From: Chamaea fasciata
Taxonomy: Eukaryota; Chordata; Aves; Passeriformes; Sylviidae
Reading direction: 5' to 3'
DNA length: 64,000 nt
Assembly (NCBI GenBank): GCA_029207755.1
Contig: JARCOQ010000006.1
Location: forward strand, 4,194,846 to 4,258,845
The notes beneath the pieces were generated by a model. The model made no database searches, was not told the DNA's origin, and saw only the letters and a program-made list of their open reading frames with translations. Both the position numbers and the translations under genes were made by a program. Shown one piece after another: positions 1-42,100 of this stretch; the stretch's first letter is position 1; each line of letters opens with the position of its first letter.

Positions 1-31098
<31,098 letters not shown>

Positions 31099-31395
31099 GG
31101 TCGGGGGCTCCTTCCCCTCAGGGCAGCCGGAGCGGGGGCCGCCCCTACAGCCTCCTTCGCCCCCTCCTCCAGCCCCGCCACCGCCGCGGCGCCAAGCCTC
31201 GGCTCATCCGGCCCCGGAGGACCTCAGCACTGCGCTCGCCTCTTCCCCATCACCCGCTGCTCGCCCCGGCACCGCGCTCCCCCTCCCCGAGGGCGGAGAC
31301 GGAGAGCGGGCAGCGCCCGCCCGCCCCGGCCATGGCTCCTCCGCCCGCCTCAGGCAGCACCGCCCCTGCGCTGCCGCCCCCTCACCGCTACCGGG

Positions 31396-31422
31396 ACTGC
31401 AAGTCCCATCAGGCACAGCGCG
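31396..31422 (+). promoter_or_regulatory. ZNF143/THAP11 (SBS)-like site, forward
   Basis: The sequence begins ACTGCAAGTCCCATCAGGCA and ends AGCGCG. It follows the ACTACAA-TCCCA-GC-GCG pattern of the Staf/ZNF143 binding site common in CpG-island promoters. Three core positions differ (G for A at base 4, G for T/A/C at base 8, T for G after TCCCA). Confidence 0.6.
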
Positions 31423-31452
31423 GGATGCCCTGAGGACACGCGCGGGGTGTCT

Positions 31453-31476
31453 CGCAGGCCTGCTGGGATATGTAGT
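31453..31476 (-). promoter_or_regulatory. ZNF143/THAP11 (SBS)-like site, reverse
   Basis: On the minus strand this reads ACTACATATCCCAGCAGGCC followed by TGCG. It is a near-consensus ZNF143 site with an intact ACTACA and TCCCAG core. It faces the opposite way to the site 31 bp to its left. Confidence 0.7.
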
Positions 31477-31551
31477 GCGTCGGGCCTTCCCCGGTCTCGT
31501 CCCAAAGCGGGCGGGGAGCAGCGCGGTAAATATCGCGGTGTTTGGCAGAGC

Positions 31552-31561
31552 TCTCGCGAGA
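31552..31561. promoter_or_regulatory. TCTCGCGAGA palindrome (BANP-type element)
   Basis: Perfect copy of the 10-bp palindrome TCTCGCGAGA, known to drive TATA-less CpG-island promoters through BANP in a methylation-sensitive way. It lies 298 bp before the NOP14 start codon and 454 bp from the GRK4 start codon. Confidence 0.85.
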
Positions 31562-31766
31562 AGTGGCTAGCTGCCGGTGCGCATGTGGTGGTGCTGGGCA
31601 CGGCGGGTTGAGGGGCGCGTTGGGGCTGCGCTGTTCTCTTCTCTTTCTTCTCCCTCCTCCCCTGCGCTCTCTCCTCCGCTCCACGCCCCTCCGGCTCTCA
31701 CGGAGCTGTGGCCGAGGGCAGGGGTCAGGCCAAGGGCGAATTCGGGGTGTTTTAAGCCCCTCTTGG

Positions 31767-31776
31767 GCGCCATTTT
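31767..31776. promoter_or_regulatory. YY1-like GCGCCATTTT
   Basis: GCGCCATTTT lies 83 bp before the NOP14 start codon. The CCAT core and position close to a likely start site resemble YY1 elements of ribosome-biogenesis gene promoters. A short motif, so chance occurrence is possible. Confidence 0.4.
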
Positions 31777-31858
31777 ACTCGCCCCGTTCGCACCTCCAGT
31801 CTTGGCCCCTCACGCTGAGGGCTGAGCCGCTGCTTCCCCACGGGCAGCCGGAGCAGAG

Positions 31859-32056
31859 ATGGGGAAGGCGGCGAAGCGGAAGAGAAAGGTGTCAGCGCCC
31901 TCCGCAGCGAGGGGCCCCGTGAAGTCGGCGATGGCCGTGGTCAAGAGCAACCCCTTTGAGGTGAAAGTCAACAGGCAGAAGTTTGACATCCTGGGGAGGA
32001 AGACCAAAAATGATGTGGGGCTGCCTGGTGTCTCACGGTCCAAGGCCATCAAGAAG
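31859..32056 (+). CDS. NOP14: NOP14 coding exon 1
   Basis: Residues 1-66. It has a basic N terminus (MGKAAKRKRK) and the conserved NPFEVKVNRQKFDILGRK and DVGLPGVSRSKAIKK segments. The first AUG has a strong context (GCAGAGATGG). Met25 is an in-frame alternative but would drop the basic segment. Donor AAG|GTAAGA. Confidence 0.95.
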
Positions 32057-35000
32057 GTAAGACGATATTCAAAGCAGGAAGGAAGGACGGTATCTGTGGA
32101 TGTGGGGGATGTGATAAGGCTGGAGCCCTCTCAGGTGAAATAAGCGACCACAGGAGGAGTGGCCGGTCACCTCTGAGTGCTCAGAGGGTGCTGGGGAGCT
32201 CGGGGAATGGCTCCGGCCAGTGCAACCCACAGGCTTCAGTAGTACACGTTTTCCTTATTGTTTGTGTGGGAATGGCTCTCTTGTCAAGTTACCCAGGTCC
32301 AGAATACAATGGCACGTGTTGTCGGCGTGTAATTACTGGGCCAGAGTCAGTGTTCAGAACATTAGTTGGTTCTGGTGATCACAGGATGTTAAGCTTCTTG
32401 ATAATGTTGTAACGTTGGTGTAATAGCGAAAGATTGAAAGGGCACTAAGGTCGGGATACGGTGAGAAATGTGTGGCTACAAAGAAACTACAGTTGATCCG
32501 GAAAACAAATGCAGGTGGTGTTTCTATGCACTGGTTATGTAGTCGTTTTGTAGAAGTTGTGTTGGGATGCAATTTCCCCCTGCTGTCCTAAGAATGACCA
32601 TACAACTTAAGAAAGGTAAATTTTTTATCTTCAACCCTTGTACCATTTTCGAAATGCCTCTTTTTCTTTCTCTATTGCCGGCAGTAGCTACCTGACCAAA
32701 ATCCGTGATGCATAAAGGAGAGTGTGTCATACTATGCATCTGAGATTCCAGCAGCCTGCCTTATTCTTGGGTGAAACACTGGACTTTTTAGTGGTTTACC
32801 ACTTCAGACAAACCAGCAAAGAAGTTAAAACCTCTGTGGATTAAGTTAAAGCTGAAAAAAAGTGTAATTGGAAACTATGTTCCTGAGATTCTGTGACATG
32901 TTACGTACATGCTGTTGTCGAACAGAATTTAAAGCACTTACTGGAAGGGCAAGTGCAGCAAAAGCAAAGAGATAGTTTATCATTTTACATGTATTGTGAA
33001 AGGTGATGCATTAGGTATTTTCTTTTTTATCAATAGGAGAAGTAATCAAATAATTGAGTACAAAATAAACCGCAGAAATGCTTTTTGGTACCCAGCATAT
33101 TAAGAGGTACTAATGTTCAAATACAGTGTCTCAGCTATGTCACTGTAAGAAGTAAATAGAAGGTAGAACTGTCACAATATTAGATGAAACCTGAATTTTA
33201 GCGTCATTTACAGCAGCATCTGAAATTTGTGAATGCTCAGTGAGGCTGCAGAGGTCTGGAGCCCAGCCTTTTCCTTTAGTGCAGCACCTTGTGGGGTTTT
33301 GGTAATGTGAATGGCACAGTGTGTTTTTGTAAGAATCAGGTAATGTGCTTTAAATAAAAATGGATATTTCTTCAGCCTAAACACAGCCAACATTTTCTTT
33401 CTTTAGAAACTATGTAATATCTTCAGCATGAAATTATAAATTAGCTTTCAGATTTTGTTACTATTTATCAAGATTTTAGAAAACTTCGTTAATGTTGTAC
33501 ATCACATTTTTGGATTTGGGGTTTTATTTTGTAATAAGAAAAATCAGATATTTGTCATGAATTAGATCACTGGCATTGGAAAGTAAACCTTCCTCCTTCC
33601 CTGTCCCAAAAGTAGAGCACATAGCAAGTACCTTGTATAGGTGTGATAAGTTTCCTTTTACTGACTGATGCTTGACCTCCCCATGCTCAGCAGTGACAGG
33701 GCTAGATGTGCAGATCCACTCGAGGCTTTTGTCTCAGATGAAATGATCAAAAAAAGTTCAGCTGGCTTTTGCTGGCATTTTTTTTATTTCTTTAATATGT
33801 TATTCTTATTTTACTAAGCTTGAGATATATCAGAATTGTTCAGTGTAAATGCACAGGTTTTGTATATGATGAAATCAAGGTGAGGTACAGTGTAACATTT
33901 TATCTACATATGGGTGCTTATTATACATCTGAATGTATTGTATGAGCTTCCCATCTTTATATCATGTTAGTTTTTCCTTCTCTTTCATTGCGTTCTGGTA
34001 GATTATTATTTATGATATGCTGACAATATGGTTATGTTGACAGGCTACCGTGGAGTCTTTTTGCGTTGACTTTGGAAGTAGTTACTCTCTGTTCTTTTAG
34101 TTTTATCTCCTTTTATCTTTTTCTTTCCAGCGCAATCAAACATTACTGAAGGAATATAAAGAAAGAGAAAAGACAAATGTGTTCAAAGATAAACGTTTTG
34201 GTGAATATAACACCAAAATAACTCCTGAGGAGAAGATGATCAGACGATTCGCTCTAGAAAGACAGGTAAACATTAAAAAAAAAAAAAAAACCAAACAAAA
34301 CCAACAAAGCCAAACACAAAACCACAAGGCACACCTGAAGTTTTCGGTTGGGAGTGCCCCCTTAATAGAGGGTTTTGCAGGGTAATGCTTTGTTTTTAAT
34401 TTTATTGGCATGGAACTTACAAAAAAGGAATTTTTTGTGGAAATAGAATTTTTTAAATTAAATCTCCTTGGTTTTGCAAGACAACTGTTTGAAGCAGAGA
34501 TTTCTTTGAGCACTGACATGCAAGAAAGCTAGTTATAAGCAGATTCGTTGATCAGTTGGTTTTATTTGACTGCTTTGTTTTAGGAGTTAAATTAGGAAAA
34601 GGCTGTATATATCAAGTATATTCAGTAGCTGAGCAGAACTCTGTAACTTGCTGCCATTCTGTACCGGGGGTTGAATGTGCAGTACTATCCTTTCTGCCTC
34701 ATCATACTCAGTCCCCAGAATTAAGCAGTCTAATTTTTATAGGTTGAAGTCTGTTTCATTAGGCCTGAAATGCAGTAATTAAAAATTGATGTTACTGATA
34801 CATAAATAAAACTTCAGCTTCCCTAGGTTTCCTGGGTTAGTCCATTTGTACATTTGTATAAGAGACATGACATTCTCTCACTTGAAATGTATTTGAATGA
34901 AAATATTGATCTGGCAGTGCTCTTATTACAGTGTTAAGTTCCAGCAAAACACTGGAATAAGAATCTCCTCAACTAGCACTAAAACTAAAGGCTGTGTTAT

Positions 35001-38000
35001 TTTGTTGCCTGGGAACTAAAGAGTTTTTGGTATTTCATTGGTTTGTTTCACTGTTCTTAGCAAAATTACGGAAAGAAGAATATCTATAATCTTAATGAAG
35101 ATGAGGAATTGACTCACTATGGCCAATCTTTGGCAGAAATTGAAAAACTAAATGATATTGTTGATAGTGACAGTGACACAGAAGAAAGAGGAACACTGTC
35201 AGGTAAGAAGTGCCAGCTGGTGTTTCATTGGTAATTTTATTACTGGTGAACGTGTACATCATTTGTTCAGTGCTGTCTCTCAGTGAGAGAGAGTATCATG
35301 TTCTTGGTTAGAATGTTTAAAGCAGATTTGATTACTTCTTAGCCACACACAGACCAGCTCTCTGGATTTTAGCAGGGGTTAAGTGGGACATACTACTGGC
35401 AAGCTTCTTTACTCTGTGAGCTTTTTAGCATTAACAGGTACCTGGATTTTGAGCCTTTAGGCCAGAATCTGAAATGTGAGTTTTCTGGTTGCTTTCTTGC
35501 ATCTTTGGACCTACATGTTGAATAAATACTGGGAAAAAACAGGATCCTACTTCATACCAAGTATTTGTCAGTGTAAATTATGTGTCTTGTATAATCTCAT
35601 TTGGTATGGTAATTCCCATAGGGATGAGACTAATGCATGATGGGACTAATGCATGTTGCAATAGTGAAAATTTCTCACATTTTTAAAGAATAGGGAGATA
35701 CTGTCCCAGCAGCAGCACTCTTGCAGTCATGTGGGGATTTGTAAGATTTACATTCTACCTTTTTTTTTCCCTAGCTGAATTAACTGCTGCTCACTTTGGA
35801 GGCGGTGGGGGCCTCCTTCGTAAAAAAGTGTCAAGTGAGCAGCAAGATGAAGAAGAGGAAAAACCTAAGTCTAGGAAAGAACTCATTGAAGAGATGATAG
35901 CCAAGTCTAAACAAGAGAAGGTGAGTGTTTGGCCCTGAAGTATAAGTGAGCATGATTAGGAAGCTGTCACCATTTCTGTATTTGTAGAATTGAATAATAA
36001 TGGCATAGAAAACAGGAGAAAGCTGTCTGAGAGTCCTTGAATAAAGTCTGACTTTGTAGGCATTTTAGATATAACTTGTATATCTGCCATTCTTTTGTAT
36101 CTCCAGATCTCCCCTTGTGGTCACACCTGTTTTCTGAATCTAACCATTGTACCATTCAGCACAGCTCTATACTGCTTCTTCCACAAAGAATGTTTGCAGC
36201 TCCAAAATGTTTTATATTTGAAATGATCAATTTGTTAAAGACAGCATTTTGGTTTTAAGTTGTAAATGCTATGTCACGTCCATCTGAACATAACTGCTGC
36301 ATTTGTTTTTGTTTTATTTTTCTAGCAAGAGAGGCAAACTCGGAGAGAAAGTGCCTTAGAACTGACAGAAAAACTTGACAAAGACTGGAAGGAAATCCAA
36401 ACCCTTATTGCCCACAAAACCCCAAAGTCAGAGAGAAAGGACAAAGAAGTAGAGAAACCCAAGGTGAAGTTTTGGCTAGACTAATTTTCTTGGTTCTAGT
36501 AACTTGTAGTTTTGACTTGTAGTGGCTGAAGTGTAAGTTCAGTCAAGTTCATCACTTCAAAACAAAAATGTTTGCTGCCATTCACATTGAAGGAGTGCTA
36601 CAGTTTTAGGACAGTCTTATTAGTTGGAGGAATATAGAGTTTTGTATGATTTCTCTGATTTTGAATAGTTATTGCTTTTCTTTAGTTATCCAGTGAGAGG
36701 GAGGTTGCAGACTGAGCAACACTCTTGACCACAGCTTATTTGTAGGACAAGTAAATTTTCTTGAAGAATGAAAATTGTTGGGAACACTGACTTACATTGA
36801 GTGCCTTTGGAGTGTTCCTTTGATAAAACAACTTGTACTTGACAACAGACATTTCCTTGTAGAAACTGGCTCTGTCCCTTTCAAAAAGGGAATGAAAATA
36901 GTTTGCTTTTGAGTAGATATTTTATGGTTTCATGCTTTTTCTATCATTTATATTCTATACTAAGGGAAATAAACATTTAAATCTAAAAATAGGGATTGTA
37001 TTGAGCTTTTTTATTTTTCTTCTAGAAATGTGTATTATCTTACAGAACGTTGTGCATTTCCATTTATTGTTTTGCAGTATAATCCAGATTTTATAATATC
37101 AGTTAATTAGTTCGGTCTTGCATTAAAACTGATCTCAAAGTACAACAGAAAATACTGGACTGAAAGTTCATATTTTGGTGTATTGAAATACAGTCTTTTC
37201 CTTTTATCTTAACAGTCTGATTTCTTAGCTGTTAGTCTGGCAGAGGGATGGCTGCAAAGCAGAATAATGAAATTTAAGATAATAAACAATTGTATAAATA
37301 TTTCTTTAGCCTGATGAATACGATATGATTGTTCGAGAACTTGGATTTGAGATGAAAGCAAAACCTTCAGAAAGGCTGAAGACAGAAGAGGAATTGGCCA
37401 AAGAGGAGCAGGCCCGACTCCAGAAGCTGGAGGTATACCATTTATGGCTGAGTTGTTTGGGGCCTGTCTTTTGGGAGTGACTGTTTAAATTCATTGCTTG
37501 ACCTCAGATTGTAAGTGGCTGTACTAAACTGCAATTTGTCAGAGGGTGAATTCAGGAAATCTTCTGTTTGTGTTTGTAATCTGATATAAAAACAAAAAAA
37601 AACCCCATAGGCCTAGTATGTGACTGTGGAGGTTTATGAAATAAGTCAATCTTCCTTCAGTATAAATGTAATGTTACTTTGATTTGCCTTTAAATGTTTA
37701 AAATTATTCAGAGTTCAGGGGTGCTTCTAAGTTAGTGGAGTATCATGTTGCACAGCAGTTGAATTAATACACTGGGCAAGTAATTTATTGTTTCCTTCTG
37801 CTATTGGAAGAGCCTTTCATCTGCATAGCTTTGCTTTGCAGAGGGATAAGAATGTCTTGGGAAATGTTGCTTGCTATTTCTGTTACATGGCACACTGAGT
37901 CTTATGGGAAGATGGAATAATGTGGTAAATGTTTCACTCTCTTCTTTCTTTTTGTTTTGGTATACTAAGAACATATTTAAGACTGTGGGGAATTCAGTAC

Positions 38001-39167
38001 CTTGAGACTACATCAGAGCAGCTCAGTATCTAATAGCAGAACTGAGACTTTTTTCTTTTCTGCGCTTACCATCTTAGAGTTTGATGCTCAGTCTGTATCC
38101 CAAAAATCTTTGGCTATGGTTGTGTTCACTACAAGCGTGTTACACACACTCCAGACAGATAGACACTGCAGAATCATGAAACACTTCAGAAGCTTTTATT
38201 TTCTAGTAATGATGTCCCATAAGCAAAAGAGATAACTTTTAAAATAAGAGAACACAATGCTTCTGGTTAACCCAGTTTCAAAGCCTTTTAAATAAGCTAA
38301 TCCAGTTGACTGTGTGCTCTTATGTACTCCCTACAAAAAAAAAGGCATTGTCAGCTTTTGCCCATAATTTCTCAGGTTGCTGAGTTTTTTCTTTTCACCA
38401 ACTTTTTGAGTAATCCAAATTAACTGTTTTTTTTCCTTGTGTTTTCTTAGCTGTAGTATTTGAGAGATCTTCTCTTTTGGTGTAGCTCCCTGGTTGATGT
38501 CAATGTCTCACATCTGTGTGTGGTATTTCTCGTGAAACACAGGCAGATCGATTACGTCGAATGCGTGGAATAGATGAAGAGGCAAATAAGAAGAGACCCA
38601 GCCACATGTCAGCTGATGATCTAGCTGATGGCTTTATCCTGGATAAAGATGACAGACATTTATTATCTTACAAGGTAAGGTTTAAAATTTCTGAATTTTC
38701 AGAGGTCTGGAAAGAAGATTAGGAAAAACAGTTGGCAAGTGGACTCTGTGCAGACATTTAATCCAACCTCCTGCTCAGAGCAGGGTCAACTATGAAATCA
38801 CCAGTTTACTCAGATCCAGTCTGTTGGAAAATATCCAAGAATGGAGGCTACTTAGAGAGATGTACACTGCCTGCCCTTATTCTGAAGAGGTTTTTTTAAT
38901 ATCCAAGCTGAGTAAGTCCAGGCCTGCCTCTCCCCACAGTGCAGGTGCCCCAGCACCCAGTAGTCTTGGTGGCTTTCTGCTGAACTTGCTGCAGTTTATC
39001 AATACTTTTATTGTATTTAAAGCCCCAAACTGGATGCTGTGTTCTATGTGGTCTTACAAGTGTCAGGTCTCCTGACTCTATTTTGGTGTTAGAGTAGCCT
39101 TCTCTGCCACTGGCCTACTGGGTTGAAGAGGATGCTCTTTAGCATTTCTCATTTTTGGTTGTTGTTG

Positions 39168-39198
<31 letters not shown>

Positions 39199-42100
39199 AC
39201 TGTATTGATACAGCTTCCACCAAATTTCAGTTTAAAGATAAGTAGATCTCTGACATATCTGTGGTTAAGGTGGCAGAGCAACATAACCTTAAAGCTGAAA
39301 TTACCAGTCGCCGTGACTGTGGTACACATGTGTGTGCTGATTCTGTCCTCTCATACACAAGTAACAAGGGAACCGCTATTCTCCTTGAAGGGGAGAATAC
39401 CAATTGTAAATGTGAATTTAAACTGCTGATGAATAAATTCAGGATAGGACCAAATATGTATCTGATAAGCTATTTTAACACATAGAAGAAATGTATTTTT
39501 ATAAGAAGAATTTTTCTGAAGAATGATGTTTTTCGTATCATCTACTGGTTTTCCTTCTGTGTGATTTTTTTTATTCCTCATAAACTACCTCTTCTTCCAG
39601 TTTCTTAGAGCCCCTTGAAAATACCCTACTTTTTATATCTATATGTATGTTCTCTCCCTAATATCTCTTCTTGGCTGGTACTGCTGGCATTCCCTGCCTA
39701 GTCAGGGTAGCAAGGCTCAAATTCTCTTCATGCTTATTTAAGATCGCTTTGCTTGGTGATTGTGGTGAGGTGCTGCCACTTTATCAGTGTTTTAACTGGC
39801 TTGTTTTCTCTATGGACAGGATGGAAAAATTAATATTGAAAATGAGGAGGAGAAAGAAGAGGATGAAGGAGAGGAAGAAGAAGAGGATGAAGGAGAGGAA
39901 GGAGATAATGAGGATGAAGAAGAAAGTCAGGAAGAATCTGCAAGTGAAAATGAGGAGGGTGATGCTGCAGATAGCCACTCTGATCTCGAATCTGATCTTG
40001 AGAGTGAAGAAGAAGCTGCAGGGAATAAAGAAGAGAAGAAACACAAGGCAAGTGAAAGTGAATCACAGAATGTGGAGAAATCAGATCCAAAGAGAGAAGC
40101 TGCCAAATCAGAGCTTCCCTATACATTTGCAGGTAAGCAAAGGACTGTTCCAGAGATCCCTTGTTGTCTGGGGGTTTGTAACAGCCAGTCAGGTTCTCTG
40201 CCCTGTAGGTGTTGCATTCATTCATGAAGTTTTGCCTCATAATTGTCTTCTACTATTGAAGAGCAGCCAGTAACTGCTGTTCTTAGTAAGCAAACCTAAT
40301 CGTGCTTGGAGAAGTAGGAACCAGATCTGTTTCATCCCAGAACAGTTTCTGTGCATTTGAGCAGCATCAGAATTGGAAGATAAAAACAGGAGAGTAAAAT
40401 AAAAATACCTGTGCTGCTTTCTGAAGGCAACCAGCTTATCCAGTCCAAAGTGCTACTGTTTTACCTAAGAGAAGCCAGAACAGTATTTTATGATGTATAC
40501 TTGCAGTTTCTCTGGTGTTTGGACTGACATTTTTGTCAGAAGATGCATGGAGAGACAGGATTCTGAATTTTAATCCCTGTGATGTAACATTGCATTATTG
40601 TAGAGACACTCAAAGTTTGGCTGGTCTTGGGTCCATGCCTAGCAGGAAGGAGGAGACATATTTCAAGTAGTACACAAAACATTCATTCATGTTAAGTACA
40701 TAATTCATCTAACTATTGTCCTAGCATAGATTTCTCTAACAAAAGTATCTTTTGCAACATTAAACAACCTCTCAAACAACTTCCTTAAGTGCTTGTGTTT
40801 TTCCATCAAAAGAAGATGACTTACTGTACAAAGCTTTTTGAATTGCTTTCAGGATTTGCCTTAACCAGAAAGCAATCATATTAAAATAACTAAAAAAAAC
40901 CACAGCTAGTTAGGATGTCTTCTAGCATGTTGACTTCTGTGAAAAACTAAAAATATGCCAGGGTTGTTGGGTTTTGGGTTTTTCTTTTAAATAATTTTCT
41001 ATTTGTGACCATATTGTTACTTTTCTTAATGTTCTTCACACCAAAGCTAATTAGGTGTGAATTAAACGTAAAGTTAACTGTATTATGGTAAAATTTATGG
41101 TTGAATGTGTGTTAGGTTTATTTCTGCTTTGTGTCAACATAGTTGGGCTGCTCAGCATACATGGTAAATAGAGGATGACTTGAGTTTTAAGTGTTGAAAA
41201 ACATGTTACTTTCTGACCTACGTTCATAGAAATGCTGCTATATATATGCTAATAGATTATTAGTGTTTTAAAAGTAATTATTTAAAACATCTATGGTTTC
41301 TTTTTTATGAACAATAGCATTTTCAGGTTGGAAATTTGTTGCACATTCACTTGAATTAAAGAGGTAAAGTTTGAGATTTTTGTGTGGTCAATTTTTGATT
41401 GTATTTTCTAGTTCCTGAGTCCTATGAAACATTTAAGTCTTTATTGGCTGGAAGAACAGTAGAAGAACAGCTTATTATACTGGAGAGGATTCAGAAATGC
41501 AATCATCCAAGCCTTGCAGTGGGAAACAAAGCGAAGTTGGAAGTATGTTTTGTTTTATAGTTAAAATAACTTTTAATTCCAGAGTAAGTTTTAGTAAGTA
41601 TTCAGTATAAAATATACATGCTTCTTTGTTGTGAGTAACAGTAGAATTAACATGATGATCTTCATTTTCTAAGAATGTGTCGCTGTTTAAGAATATGTAC
41701 AATGAAGAAAAACTTAGTAATTTTAACCTATTATGCTTCTTGCAGAAATTGTTTGGCTTCCTTTTGGAATATATTGGAGAGTTAGCAACTCTGGATTTAC
41801 CAGAGCTCAGAACAATTGACAAACTGGTCCTGTAAGTATTAAATCCTATGGATTTTTCTCCTTCGGGGTTTAAAGAGAAAAGCTACCTTAGAGTAAATAA
41901 TTTAGCTTGTTGCTTGTTTCAGATATCTTGTAGAACTTGGTAGCTGGTAACTCTCAGCCTTTATGTTTTAACTTTGTTTCATGTGTTACTTGATCTATTA
42001 ATTATACCAAGAGATTTTCAAAACTTCAGAATGTATTTTTTGATATGCTTTTGTGGGTAATTTGTATTTTTTGATGCTTTTTGTGGGTAATGGATAAGTA

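Larger units (their letters stand above)
34266..38542 (+). other. NOP14 introns 2-6
   Basis: Five introns around exons 3-6. Visible structure is limited to poly(A)16 at 34275-34290 followed by an A/C-rich low-complexity tail, and a short direct repeat ACTAATGCATG (two copies) near 35629-35655. No transposon recognised. Confidence 0.65.

Noticed and set aside
39784..40273. Overlapping frames of 86, 136 and 200 codons on both strands around NOP14 exon 8
   Set aside because: Shadows of the GAA/GAG-rich coding exon in other frames; only the frame joining exons 7 and 9 fits NOP14.
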